The notes under the pieces are model-generated. The model was not told the DNA's origin and searched no databases. It was given only the letters and a program-made list of their open reading frames with translations. The position numbers and the translations under genes are program-made. A DNA stretch of 64,000 nt from an uncultured Eubacteriaceae bacterium (GTDB lineage Bacteria; Bacillota; Clostridia; Eubacteriales; Eubacteriaceae), in contig CAMBHL010000007.1 in assembly GCA_945867155.1 (NCBI GenBank), positions 1-64,000 of the forward strand, read 5' to 3'. Below are positions 8,137 to 16,729 of the stretch, in pieces. How positions within the stretch are numbered: position 1 is the first letter of the stretch; each line of letters starts with the position of its first letter.

Positions 8137-9009
8137 TTATTTTGAAGTGCTGAGATGGAGGCCGTCTTTTTGAATGCGCAGCTTGCCGCGCTTCTGGAGA
8201 TGGCCGATCGCCCGTTTAAAGGCGCTTTTGCTCAGTCCAAATTCCCGGTTGATCACCGCCGGCGCCGTCTTGTCGCCGTAGGGCAGAAAGCCGCCGGCCG
8301 CTTTTAATTTCTTCAGCACCACGGCCCCGTCGGTGTTGAGCATTTTATAGCCCTGTTTGTGGGGACTTAAAATCAGGCGGTGGTCCCTTTTGCGAATCTC
8401 GGTGACCCGCGCTCTGACCTGGGTCGCGATGTGGAGATCCCGGTTTAAGTTCTGTCTCGGGATCAGGCCGTGATACTGGTAATCTACGGCGACAAAGGCC
8501 CCCACATTGGGATTGATGTTGTAAATGTAGCCGCGCACCCAATCCCCAACGTCGTAAGGCGCGTCGGCTTTGAGCCGTTCGTACACCTTCATCGTCGCAC
8601 ACGGCCGTCCGGTTTTGTCCAGATACAGGGCGACCAGATATTCCCGGCCGGTCTGGACCCGGACCGTCTGTTCGTGGTAGGGCAGCAGCAGATCTTTTTC
8701 CAGTCCCCAGTCGAGGAAGGCACCGATTTTCGTCACCGATACCACTTTCAGGGGCCGGATCTGACCCATTTCGATTTTCGGCTTCCGGGCCGTCGCGATG
8801 GGACGGTCCTCGGAATCGAGATACACAAAAACCGGCACCTGGTCCGAAACGCGGCAGCCGTCGCCGCCTTCCCGCTTGGGCAGCAGCACCGTGCCTTTTT
8901 CCGGATGATCCGGCACCGTCAGAAAGGCGCCGATTTTAGACAAATGGTCGACCGCCAGGGTCTGGGTTTCTCCGATTTTAAAAGGACATTTGATTAGATT
9001 CGTTTGCAT
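8137..9009 (-). CDS. cvfB: S1-domain RNA-binding protein, CvfB family
   Basis: CvfB-type proteins bind RNA; in Staphylococcus aureus one affects virulence gene expression. The 290 residues contain tandem S1-like OB domains (repeats around SKIGAFL, TKIGAFLDWG and NPNVGAFVAVDYQYHGLI) and end with a winged-helix part (REFGLSKSAFKRAIGHLQKRGKLRI) typical of the family. Usual length is 280-300. The ATG at 9009 has only a weak GGGGAAG upstream. It lies in the close-packed coaD-to-ilvN run, 42 bases after the coiled-coil gene. The regulatory target in this organism cannot be inferred. Confidence 0.85.
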   Translation of the reverse strand: MQTNLIKCPFKIGETQTLAVDHLSKIGAFLTVPDHPEKGTVLLPKREGGDGCRVSDQVPVFVYLDSEDRPIATARKPKIEMGQIRPLKVVSVTKIGAFLDWGLEKDLLLPYHEQTVRVQTGREYLVALYLDKTGRPCATMKVYERLKADAPYDVGDWVRGYIYNINPNVGAFVAVDYQYHGLIPRQNLNRDLHIATQVRARVTEIRKRDHRLILSPHKQGYKMLNTDGAVVLKKLKAAGGFLPYGDKTAPAVINREFGLSKSAFKRAIGHLQKRGKLRIQKDGLHLSTSK

Positions 9010-9051
9010 ATGCTTTTCTATCTTCCCCGTCTTTCCCGATTCTTGGATGCT

Positions 9052-9501
9052 TTATTGAAGATCCCGGATTTCTTTCCGGTTTTCGCCAATGGTGCCGTTG
9101 AGCTGGCGCAGCTGATCCTGAAGCTTCGCCAGGATCTTGTCCGCGTAGTGCTGGGTACCCGTGCGGATTTCCTTGGCCTGGGCCTGAGCCGCCTTGATGA
9201 TGGCTTCAGCCTGCACCTGAGCCTGATGGGTCACTTCGTTCTGATCGATCATGGCCTTCATCTGCTTCGACGCGTCTTCCCGGGTCTGATCAGCCTGTTT
9301 CTGGGCGTCAAAGAGAATCTGCTTCTTGTTGGCCACGATCTGTTTCGAGGCTTCCAGTTCGCCAGGCAGAGCTTCTTTGAGTTCCTTGATGATATCCATC
9401 GCTTCGTTCGGGTCGATCATGGTCTTGGAAGAGAAAGGCACCGCGCTGCTCCGGTTGATCAGCTCTTCCAATTCCTGAATTAACTGCATTACTTTATCCA
9501 T
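9052..9501 (-). CDS. coiled-coil protein of unknown role (ATP synthase b-like helix)
   Basis: A 149-residue, almost wholly helical, Gln/Ala/Lys/Glu-rich protein with long heptad-like stretches (about 45-135). The alanine-rich segment from QAQVQAEAIIKAAQAQAKEI resembles the stalk of F-type ATP synthase b subunits and DivIVA-like proteins, but there is no membrane anchor and no N-terminal DivIVA motif. Similar genes lie beside coaD in other Clostridia, often labelled ATPase without evidence. Its start overlaps the coaD 3' end by 8 bases, so translation is coupled. A cytoskeletal or scaffold role is possible but unproven. Confidence 0.7.
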   Translation of the reverse strand: MDKVMQLIQELEELINRSSAVPFSSKTMIDPNEAMDIIKELKEALPGELEASKQIVANKKQILFDAQKQADQTREDASKQMKAMIDQNEVTHQAQVQAEAIIKAAQAQAKEIRTGTQHYADKILAKLQDQLRQLNGTIGENRKEIRDLQ

Positions 9502-9988
9502 TGTGTTTTTGCCTTTCTTGACGGCGGCGGACGGCTTTCAGCACCGGTTCAGGGACCAGGCCTTCGAGATTTCCGCCAAAGGTCATCAGTTCCCGGATCG
9601 CGGACGAGCTGAGAACCGCGTACCGGTTGTCAGACACCAGATAGACGGTCTCGATATCCGGCGCCAGCCGTTTGTTAAAATAATCCATCTGGCTTTCGTA
9701 CATGAAATCCGTGGTGTTGCGCAGCCCTTTGATGATGACGGACGCGCCGATTTCGTGGGCGTAGTCCGTCAAAAGCCCGGCGTAGGCGTCGATGACCACA
9801 TGCTGAAACGGCGCTGTGCTCTCGCGCAGCAGGGCCAGCCGCTCTTCCTGGGAAAACCAGTAGTGCTTTTGGGGATTCTTCAAAATGCAGACGTGCAGTT
9901 CATCCGCCACTGCCGCCGCCCGCCGGATAATGTCGATATGTCCCATCGTCACCGGATCAAAACTCCCGGGATAGACTGCGATTCTCAT
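9494..9988 (-). CDS. coaD: phosphopantetheine adenylyltransferase
   Basis: CoaD makes dephospho-CoA from 4'-phosphopantetheine and ATP, the penultimate step of coenzyme A synthesis. The 164 residues show the nucleotidyltransferase signature YPGSFDPVTMGHIDII (with the GH of the HxGH motif) near the start and the ISSTxxR-type motif as LSSSAIREL near the C-terminus. Length is standard. The ATG overlaps the rsmD stop in a 4-base ATGA, and the rsmD-coaD pair is conserved across Firmicutes. Confidence 0.95.
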   Translation of the reverse strand: MRIAVYPGSFDPVTMGHIDIIRRAAAVADELHVCILKNPQKHYWFSQEERLALLRESTAPFQHVVIDAYAGLLTDYAHEIGASVIIKGLRNTTDFMYESQMDYFNKRLAPDIETVYLVSDNRYAVLSSSAIRELMTFGGNLEGLVPEPVLKAVRRRQERQKHNG

Positions 9989-10575
9989 GACCGCTCTCCC
10001 TCTCTTTCTTCTTCAGGCCGTTCAAAACGGTAAAAGTCGACAGCCGTGATGCCGTAGACCTTATGCTTTATTTGGGTAAAATGCCCCATAATTAATGGCA
10101 TTATAACAGATTTTTCGTGTTCTATCATCAAAATTCCCTGAGATTTCACGATTTTTTTCTCAGAAATGAACTGCGCTAGGTCCACCGGCTCCTGGGTCAT
10201 CCGGTACGGGGGATCCATGAAGATCAAATCGGCCTGAATGCCCGATGCAGCCAGCCGTTTCAATCCCGAAGCCGCCGGCGTTTCCACAATATGCGCCCGG
10301 TCTTCATACCGCGCCTTGGCCACGTTCTGGCGGATCAGGCGGATGCTCTTCGGGGCGCTGTCAAAGATCCACGCCTCCTCTACGCCCCGGCTCAGGGCCT
10401 CCAGGGCCATCGCTCCGGTGCCGCCGAAACAGTCCACAAAGACTTCGGCGTCCCGGACGTCCCACTGGATCGCGTTGAAAATGGCCGCCTTGACCTTGTC
10501 CGTCGTCGGCCGGACCGCCATGCCCTTGGGCTGTGCTAATTTCATTCCCCGGCGTTCACCGCCTGTAATTCTCAT
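9985..10575 (-). CDS. rsmD: 16S rRNA (guanine966-N2)-methyltransferase
   Basis: RsmD methylates G966 of 16S rRNA using S-adenosylmethionine during small-subunit assembly. The 196 residues contain the SAM-binding region VDCFGGTGAMALEALSRG (about 48-65) and the catalytic DPPY as FMDPPYRM (about 125). The start is well supported by AGGAGGAGG. It lies between recG (11 bases upstream) and coaD (4-base overlap), a classic arrangement. Confidence 0.94.
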   Translation of the reverse strand: MRITGGERRGMKLAQPKGMAVRPTTDKVKAAIFNAIQWDVRDAEVFVDCFGGTGAMALEALSRGVEEAWIFDSAPKSIRLIRQNVAKARYEDRAHIVETPAASGLKRLAASGIQADLIFMDPPYRMTQEPVDLAQFISEKKIVKSQGILMIEHEKSVIMPLIMGHFTQIKHKVYGITAVDFYRFERPEEEREGERS

Positions 10576-10586
10576 GGTGCCTCCTC

Positions 10587-12641
10587 CTAATTCATCGAAA
10601 TTTTGCCGACGCCCCGGTCAAAGGCGTTGACCAGAGCTGAAACGCAGGCCATGTCTTCGCCCTTCGGCGAGGCCATGAGCTTCAGCGCCAGTGCCCGGGT
10701 CTCGGCGATCAGCTCGCTGTCTTCCAGCGGGTCGAGAGCCGACAGGCTCGGCAGCCCGTGTTGGCGGGTGCCCAGCACATCGCCGGGTCCCCGGAGCCTG
10801 AAATCCGCTTCTGCAATTTCCCGGCCATCGTGATGGTTGACGATGACCTTCATCCGCTCGATGGTCTTTTCCCCGAGATGGTTGGACACGAGAAAGCAAT
10901 AGGCCTGCTGACCGCCCCGGCCCACTCTTCCCCGGAGCTGGTGCAGCTGGGACAGGCCGAAGCGGTCTGCGCTCATCACGGCCATCACCGTCAGATTCGG
11001 CACGTCGATGCCGACTTCCACGATGCTGGTCGCCACCAGCAGATCGATTTTGCCCGACCGGAACCGGTCGATCACGTCCTGTTTGTCGGCGGCGCTCATT
11101 TTCCCGTGAAGGCAGCCGATCCGGTACAGCCCTTTGTAATACTGCTCGACACCGCGGTAGACGCTCTGGGCGTCCCGAACGTCGGCCATTTCCGACGAGT
11201 CGTCGATAAAGGGGCAGACGATCAGGCACTGGCGTCCTCCAGCCATCGCCTTTGCCATGAAGCTTAAGATTTTCGGCATCGCTTTTTCGGTGTAAAAATA
11301 CGTCTTGACCGGTTTGCGCCCCTCGGGCATCGTGTCGATGACAGACACGTCCAGATCCCCGTACAACGTCAGCGCCAGGGTTCTCGGGATCGGGGTGGCG
11401 CTCATCACCAGTGTGTGTGGCCGCTCCCCTTTTTCGGCGAAGACGCCCCGCTGGTGCACACCGAAGCGATGCTGTTCGTCGGTGATCACCATGCCCAGAT
11501 TGTAATAGTCAACGTCCTTCTGAAACAAGGCGTGGGTGCCGACGATCACCTGGGCTTCGCCGTTTGCGATGTGTTTTAAGACGTTGGCCCGTTCCTTTTC
11601 CTTCATGCTCCCGGTAATCAGGGCCACGGTGATGCCGTAGGGAGACAAAAACGCGTCGAAATTCTGGGCGTGCTGCCGGGCCAGAATTTCCGTGGGCGCC
11701 ATGTACGCGCACTGATAGCCGCCCAAGGCCATCCAGTAGGCACAGGCGACCGCGATGATGGTTTTGCCGCTCCCGACGTCGCCCTGTACCAGCCGGTTCA
11801 TCACTTTGCCGCTTTTGAGATCGCCTTCGATTTCCCCAAGCACTTTCTCCTGACCAGGGGTCAGGGCGAAGGGCAGCCCGTTTTCAAACCGGGCGATCGG
11901 CGCCAGATCCCGGAGCACGATCTTCGACGGTTCCCCGACGGTGCTGTGCCGGAGAATCCCGATGTTGATCTTCAGGGCCTCTTCGAATTTCATGCGCCGT
12001 CTCGCCCTTTCCACATCGGCTGCGGTTTCGGGCAGATGCAGATCCGTCAGCGTCTTTTCAACGCCTTCGAGATGGTATTTTTCCCGCAGGGTTTCCGGCA
12101 GAATGTCGGGCACCGTCAGCCGGTCTTTTTCGCTTTTGGGCCGCAGAATCCGCGCGGCCGTCTTGTGCACCCCTTCGCTGCCGAGGCCGCCGACCTTGCC
12201 GTAAACCGGCGTCAGATCAAAAAAATGCCCCGGATTATTCACCGGCGCAAACTGGGGATTGACCATGGCGGCTGTTCCCTTTTTCCGGGTGATTCTGCCA
12301 AAAAAATAATACCATTGGTCTGTCTCGAGACGTTCTCTCGTCCAGGGCTGGTTGAAAACCGTCAGCCGCCCCTTATTGCCGTCCCGGTCTTCGATCTGAC
12401 ATTGAAAAAGGGACAGATTCCGCCGAATATGGCGAACTGCCCCTTTTTTTGTGATCACTGCTTCGACCGTCACCGGCTGCTCTGGCGTTTGTGACAAAGC
12501 GGCCATTTTCGACCGGTCCACATAAGCTTTGGGTGTGTGGGCAAGGAAATCACCGACCGTCTCGATCCCGTCCGCTGCCAGCGCGGCTTCCCGCTTTGGC
12601 CCGATGCCGGGTACCTTTCGAATCGCATCCTCTAATTTCAT
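10587..12641 (-). CDS. recG: ATP-dependent DNA helicase RecG
   Basis: RecG is a branched-DNA helicase that remodels stalled forks and Holliday junctions. The 684 residues carry the N-terminal wedge/OB domain, Walker A GDVGSGKT (287-294), DEAD-like box DEQH (388-391) and the C-terminal helicase half with LRGRVGRG and GPGDVLGTRQHG. Length matches the family. It follows fakA after 14 bases and precedes rsmD by 11; fakA-recG-rsmD-coaD order is widely conserved in Firmicutes. Confidence 0.96.
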   Translation of the reverse strand: MKLEDAIRKVPGIGPKREAALAADGIETVGDFLAHTPKAYVDRSKMAALSQTPEQPVTVEAVITKKGAVRHIRRNLSLFQCQIEDRDGNKGRLTVFNQPWTRERLETDQWYYFFGRITRKKGTAAMVNPQFAPVNNPGHFFDLTPVYGKVGGLGSEGVHKTAARILRPKSEKDRLTVPDILPETLREKYHLEGVEKTLTDLHLPETAADVERARRRMKFEEALKINIGILRHSTVGEPSKIVLRDLAPIARFENGLPFALTPGQEKVLGEIEGDLKSGKVMNRLVQGDVGSGKTIIAVACAYWMALGGYQCAYMAPTEILARQHAQNFDAFLSPYGITVALITGSMKEKERANVLKHIANGEAQVIVGTHALFQKDVDYYNLGMVITDEQHRFGVHQRGVFAEKGERPHTLVMSATPIPRTLALTLYGDLDVSVIDTMPEGRKPVKTYFYTEKAMPKILSFMAKAMAGGRQCLIVCPFIDDSSEMADVRDAQSVYRGVEQYYKGLYRIGCLHGKMSAADKQDVIDRFRSGKIDLLVATSIVEVGIDVPNLTVMAVMSADRFGLSQLHQLRGRVGRGGQQAYCFLVSNHLGEKTIERMKVIVNHHDGREIAEADFRLRGPGDVLGTRQHGLPSLSALDPLEDSELIAETRALALKLMASPKGEDMACVSALVNAFDRGVGKISMN

Positions 12642-12655
12642 CAGCCCTGCATCCC

Positions 12656-14281
12656 TTATTCCACTGACACGATGTAGTAGTACAGCGGCTGTGCGCCTTC
12701 GCTCACTTCCACGTCGCAGTCTTCGTAGCGTTCTTCAACGGCTTCCACTAAACTGTCGGTGTCTTCTTTTTTCAACCCGTTGCCGTAATAAATCGAAATC
12801 AGCTCGCTGTCCGGATCGATGAGCTGATCGATGAGTTTTTCAGTCACCCCGTTGACATCGGTGCCGACGGTTTTGATGGCCCCTTCGCTGATCCCCATGA
12901 TGTCGCCTTTGGCGATGGTTTTGCCGTCGATTTTCGTGTTGCGCACCGCGTAGGTCACTTCGCCGGTTTTCACCGTTGCCAGAACGTCGTCCATCGCCTT
13001 TTCGTTGGCGTCGCAGTCCCCGTCGGGGTCAAAGCTCAGCATTGCGGTGATGCACTGGGGAATCGTCTTGGACGGAATGACCCGGACGTCTTTATCGGAC
13101 ATTTCCGCCGCCTGATTCGCCGCCATGATGATGTTGCCGTTGTTCGGGAACAGGAAAATGTGGTCCGCGTTGATTTTCTTGATTTCCGCCGTAAAATCTT
13201 CGGTGCTGGGATTCATGGTCTGGCCGCCGGAAATGACCCGGGTGACTCCCAATTCCTTGAAGATTTCAGACAAGCCGTCTCCGGGGGAAACCGCCACAAA
13301 GCCGTAGGGCACCGGATCGCCCTGGGGTTCTTCGGCTTCGGCTTCGTCGGGAACGCCGAGCATTTCCCGCATGTTGTCCACTTTCATCCGGGTTAAAGTC
13401 CCCATGGTGAGGCCCTTTTCAAAAGCCTTGCCCGGGTGGTCGGTGTGGACATGAACCTTAATGAGGTCGTCGTCCTTGATGACCAGCACGCAGTCGCCGA
13501 TGGTGGACAGATAATCCCGAAGGGCGTTTTCGTCGGCATCCTGGGCGTGCTTGATGATGAATTCTGTGCAGTAGCCGAAGGTGATGTCTTCGGGCTTCAT
13601 GTTGGAGTCGTCGACAAAGCGTTCCCGATCGGAAGGCTGAAGGGTCACAGCTTTTTCCAGCTCTTTGCCGGCCAGCCCCTTGACTGCGCCTTCGACGATG
13701 TAAATCAGCCCCTGGCCGCCGGAATCGACGACGCCGGCTTCTTTGAGCACCGGCAGCATGTCCGGGGTCCGTCTCAGGGCATCCTGTCCATGAGCCAGCA
13801 CGTCGTTTAAAAAGCTCAGAATGTCGTCGTAATCTTTATAATGGGCCTGGGCAAATTCGGACATTTCCCGGGCAACGGTTAAAATCGTCCCTTCCGTGGG
13901 CTTCATCACGGCTTTGTACGCCGTGTCCGCCGCGGATTTGATGCCTTCGGCCACACCTTTGACATCCAGGGTTTTGCGGCCTTTGTTCGCCCGGGCCAGC
14001 CCTCTGAGAAGCTGGGACAGAATAACGCCAGAATTGCCCCTCGCGCCGAACAGTGCGCCGCTGGAGGCTGTTTTCGAAACCGCATAAAGTTCGTCATTCT
14101 TTAACTTGTTCAGTTCCCGAATCGAATTGGCGAAAGTCATGCTCATGTTGGTGCCGGTATCGCCGTCCGGAACCGGGAATACATTTAATTCATCGACATT
14201 TTTCTTGTAAATTTCAAGATTCTGAGCGCCATACTCAAACATTTTCCGCAGCATTGCGCCGTCAATCTTTTGAATTTCCAT
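12656..14281 (-). CDS. fakA: fatty acid kinase catalytic subunit, DAK2 domain (YloV/FakA)
   Basis: FakA phosphorylates exogenous fatty acids bound to a FakB partner so they can enter phospholipids; no fakB is seen in this window. The 541 residues begin with a DAK2 kinase domain (DGDTGTNMSMTF near 40, ARGNSGVILSQLLRG near 80, DSGGQGL near 170), followed by the family's FakA-specific and DegV-like C-terminal regions. The start has TGGAGGAA at good spacing. It follows the Asp23-family gene by 15 bases, the usual yloU-yloV pair. Confidence 0.88.
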   Translation of the reverse strand: MEIQKIDGAMLRKMFEYGAQNLEIYKKNVDELNVFPVPDGDTGTNMSMTFANSIRELNKLKNDELYAVSKTASSGALFGARGNSGVILSQLLRGLARANKGRKTLDVKGVAEGIKSAADTAYKAVMKPTEGTILTVAREMSEFAQAHYKDYDDILSFLNDVLAHGQDALRRTPDMLPVLKEAGVVDSGGQGLIYIVEGAVKGLAGKELEKAVTLQPSDRERFVDDSNMKPEDITFGYCTEFIIKHAQDADENALRDYLSTIGDCVLVIKDDDLIKVHVHTDHPGKAFEKGLTMGTLTRMKVDNMREMLGVPDEAEAEEPQGDPVPYGFVAVSPGDGLSEIFKELGVTRVISGGQTMNPSTEDFTAEIKKINADHIFLFPNNGNIIMAANQAAEMSDKDVRVIPSKTIPQCITAMLSFDPDGDCDANEKAMDDVLATVKTGEVTYAVRNTKIDGKTIAKGDIMGISEGAIKTVGTDVNGVTEKLIDQLIDPDSELISIYYGNGLKKEDTDSLVEAVEERYEDCDVEVSEGAQPLYYYIVSVE

Positions 14282-14296
14282 TCGTTCCTCCAGAAA

Positions 14297-14650
14297 TTAT
14301 GCTCTTACACTGACGACGTTGACCGTCACACGTTTGACTTTCATCGAGGTCTGACGTTCGACCTGATATTTCACCGCCGAAATGATGTTTTCAGCCACGA
14401 CTGAAATCTTGATCGCCTGTTCGACAATCACGAACAGGTCGATGATGAGTTTCCCGTCTTCGTCAATCGAGACGCTGACGCCTTTGCTTGAGCGTTCCCG
14501 CGTCAAAAGTTCGATCAATCCGTCTCTGCCGCGCTGATGGGCCATGCCCACCAGTCCGTAGCACTGCATCGCGGTATCTGCAGCGATGTCGGCAATGGCT
14601 TTCCTGGAAATTTCAATTCGTCCCAAATCATTTTCCAAACTTAACTTCAT
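14297..14650 (-). CDS. yloU: Asp23/Gls24 family envelope-stress protein (YloU)
   Basis: This 117-residue protein is an Asp23 (DUF322) family member: GRIEISRKAIADIAADTAMQ at the N-terminus, then GVSVSIDEDGKLIIDLFVIV and the conserved end VKRVTVNVVSV. Family members sit at the membrane or cytosol and several respond to envelope stress; the molecular role is not settled. Start follows AAAAAGGAGA. It is the first gene of the long leftward run ending at ilvN, and a good promoter lies about 90 bases upstream. Confidence 0.87.
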   Translation of the reverse strand: MKLSLENDLGRIEISRKAIADIAADTAMQCYGLVGMAHQRGRDGLIELLTRERSSKGVSVSIDEDGKLIIDLFVIVEQAIKISVVAENIISAVKYQVERQTSMKVKRVTVNVVSVRA

Positions 14651-14737
14651 TGTCGTCTCCTTTTTATTGAAACGCCTTTGGGCGCTGTTTACCGATTTTA
14701 ATTTTGATATTGATTAATGCTATAGATAGATAAATTC

Positions 14738-14766
14738 ATTTTACCGCTTAAAGGCCATAAAGTCAA
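14738..14766 (-). promoter_or_regulatory. promoter of the yloU-to-ilvN gene run
   Basis: On the - strand TTGACT (14761-14766), a 17-base spacer and TAAAAT (14738-14743). From here to 4798 genes follow with gaps of 42 bases or less and no terminator I can see. Confidence 0.7.
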
Positions 14767-14785
14767 AAATTATGTCAAAAACTTA

Positions 14786-14815
14786 TTGCAAACTTTTTTA
14801 GTCTTATGTTATAAT
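14786..14815 (+). promoter_or_regulatory. promoter of rpmB
   Basis: TTGCAA (14786-14791), 18-base spacer and TATAAT (14810-14815) with an extended TGT just before it. It is back to back with the yloU promoter, leaving a leader of about 40 bases before the rpmB start. Confidence 0.8.
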
Positions 14816-14860
14816 ACTGTACTGTTAACACAGACGATTCGAATAAGGAGGGTTGAAGCC

Positions 14861-15049
14861 ATGGCAAAAGAATGCTTTGTGTGCCACAAGGGCGTTGTTT
14901 CCGGCAACTCTGTCGCGCACTCCAATAAACACAATAAAAGAATGTGGAAGCCAAATCTGCAGAAGATCAAAATTGTGGTCGACGGCACACCGCGCCGTGA
15001 ATATGTCTGCACACGCTGCCTGCGTTCTGGCAAAGTCGAACGGGCATAA
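14861..15049 (+). CDS. rpmB: 50S ribosomal protein L28 (zinc-type)
   Basis: L28 is a small large-subunit ribosomal protein. The 62 residues MAKECFVCHKGVVSGNSVAH to SGKVERA include two CxxC pairs (CFVC and CTRC), the zinc-ribbon C+ form. An upstream in-frame extension exists, but the start at 14861 is set by AAGGAGGG and by homologues. The gene stands alone with its own promoter and terminator between two divergent or convergent operons, and runs against replication. Confidence 0.95.
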   Translation: MAKECFVCHKGVVSGNSVAHSNKHNKRMWKPNLQKIKIVVDGTPRREYVCTRCLRSGKVERA

Positions 15050-15080
15050 TCAAAACCCATTCTCATATTACACAAAAACC

Positions 15081-15110
15081 AAAAAAAGTCACCATCTGGT
15101 GACTTTTTTT
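15081..15110. terminator. bidirectional terminator between rpmB and thiN
   Basis: A perfect 14-bp stem (15081-15094 with 15097-15110) with a 2-base loop, flanked by an A run on one side and a T run on the other, so it can stop transcripts from both convergent genes. Confidence 0.9.
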
Positions 15111-15795
15111 ATTGTGCGGTTTCGTTTTGGGGCGTTTCTTTTTCGCCGACCACGTCGATCAGAAGCAGCCCCAATTCAAAAATCATTTCCTGTTTCGGTT
15201 CGGCCGCGTAATTGCTCACCGTGAGCCCCGCGTCCGTAAAGCTTAAGTCCCGGCGGTCCAGCGGGTAGGCAAAACCCTTCAGGGTCACCGGCCCAGTGTG
15301 ATCGGCAAGGGCCGCCAGGCTCACTGTGGTGCCGGGCTTCAGGTGCCAATGGAGATGCTGAGGGCCCGCGTACAAAAACAGCTGATTGTGCGGATCGGAG
15401 AGGTGCACTGAAATCCCGCGCCGGGCCAGAGGCGCCATCGCCGCAAGGCTCGCCAGCATGTGATCAAACCGGGTGCCCGTCGCGCCGAAGACCGTGACCG
15501 ATTCTGCGCCCATCTCCGCCGCGCAGTCGGCCGCCAGCGCCGTGTCGGTCTGATCTTTGTGAACCGGATGGCGCTTGATCGGCACCCCCCGATTCTCATA
15601 CTCAGAAAAGACGGCTTGATCCACCGAGTCAAAATCCCCGACCATCAGATCCGGCATGAGCCCTAACCGGCTGACCATCTCCAGGCCGCTGTCCGCCGCG
15701 ATAACCGCGTCGGGCTTTATTTTTTTTAGCTGTTTTTCATAAAATGAAACGGGCCCGTAGGACCCGCCGGTAAAAATAACGATTTGTTTTTTCAT
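15109..15795 (-). CDS. thiN: thiamine diphosphokinase
   Basis: ThiN converts thiamine to thiamine diphosphate, the cofactor needed by IlvB and Dxs encoded in this window. The 228 residues show the TPK fold: DAVIAADSGLE, LMPDLMVGDFDSVD, the HPVHKDQTDTALA metal/ATP region and TVFGATGTRFDHMLASL. It is the last gene of the rlmN-stp-prkC-rsgA-thiN run and follows rsgA by 4 bases. The ribosome site is weak, so it may depend on coupling to rsgA. The often adjacent rpe gene is absent. Confidence 0.9.
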   Translation of the reverse strand: MKKQIVIFTGGSYGPVSFYEKQLKKIKPDAVIAADSGLEMVSRLGLMPDLMVGDFDSVDQAVFSEYENRGVPIKRHPVHKDQTDTALAADCAAEMGAESVTVFGATGTRFDHMLASLAAMAPLARRGISVHLSDPHNQLFLYAGPQHLHWHLKPGTTVSLAALADHTGPVTLKGFAYPLDRRDLSFTDAGLTVSNYAAEPKQEMIFELGLLLIDVVGEKETPQNETAQ

Positions 15796-15799
15796 GATG

Positions 15800-16729
15800 C
15801 TACAATTTTCGGCTGGCGAGCTGATCCATCAGCGCCAGATAATTTTCATAGCGGGACGGGGCGATGCGGCCGACTTCCACCCCTTCCCGCACCGCGCACC
15901 CCGGTTCCTTCACGTGGCGGCAGTCTGCGAATTTGCAGGCGCCCCGGGGAAATTCAGCAAAGGCTTCCCGGAGCATCGCCTCGTCGATCCCGTCGTCCAG
16001 TCTCAGAGACGAAAAGCCCGGCGTGTCGAATAAATACCCGCCGTCCGGCAGCGTCAGCAGCTCGACGTGGCGGGTCGTGTGTTTGCCCCGCTTGAGTTTC
16101 TTCGACAAATGGCCCGTGTCCATGATGTCCCGGCCGCACAGGGCGTTGGTGAGAGTGGACTTGCCCACCCCTGACGGGCCGGAGAAAAAGGCCGTGCCGC
16201 TGCCGATAAAAGCCTTGAGTTTTTCAACCGTTTCCTGAATCTTTTCAGGGGCATCCCCGGCGCTGACCACAATGGGGTACGGCGTTTTGCGGTAAATCTC
16301 AATCACGTCGAAATCCCTGGGCTTCGCGAGGTCCGCTTTGGTGAAGCACAGCACCGGCGCCACCCCGCGCACTTCGCAGGCCACGAGCATCTTGTCGATG
16401 AGCAGCAAATTGGGCTTCGGCGCCCGGAGCGCAAACGTGACAATAGCCGTGTCGACGTTGGCCACCGGAGGCCTGACAAATAGATTTTTCCGAGGCTTGA
16501 TAGCCGACATGGCGTAGTACTGATCCTGCTCGTCTTCTTTGACCGCTTCGACAAAATCCCCCACCGTCGGTGTCAAATGCTGATGCCTGAAAATGCCGAT
16601 GGGCTTGGCCGTCACCGTCTGTCCGTCCTCTGTTTTCACCGTATAAAAACCACCGATCCCCTTGACGATGCGTCCGGAGATCGGTGCGTTGATTTTAGAT
16701 TGCTTCATTGGATCAGCCATGGTATTCAT
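15800..16729 (-). CDS. rsgA: ribosome small subunit-dependent GTPase
   Basis: RsgA is a circularly permuted GTPase that checks late 30S assembly. The 309 residues have an N-terminal OB fold, GTPase motifs in permuted order (TKAD 130-133, GPSGVGKS 184-191, DTPG 235-238) and a C-terminal zinc knuckle with Cys265, Cys270, His272 and Cys278. The first ATG overlaps the prkC stop as ATGA; downstream starts MADPM and MKQSK are also possible. Its position after prkC is the usual Firmicute order. Confidence 0.94.
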   Translation of the reverse strand: MNTMADPMKQSKINAPISGRIVKGIGGFYTVKTEDGQTVTAKPIGIFRHQHLTPTVGDFVEAVKEDEQDQYYAMSAIKPRKNLFVRPPVANVDTAIVTFALRAPKPNLLLIDKMLVACEVRGVAPVLCFTKADLAKPRDFDVIEIYRKTPYPIVVSAGDAPEKIQETVEKLKAFIGSGTAFFSGPSGVGKSTLTNALCGRDIMDTGHLSKKLKRGKHTTRHVELLTLPDGGYLFDTPGFSSLRLDDGIDEAMLREAFAEFPRGACKFADCRHVKEPGCAVREGVEVGRIAPSRYENYLALMDQLASRKL

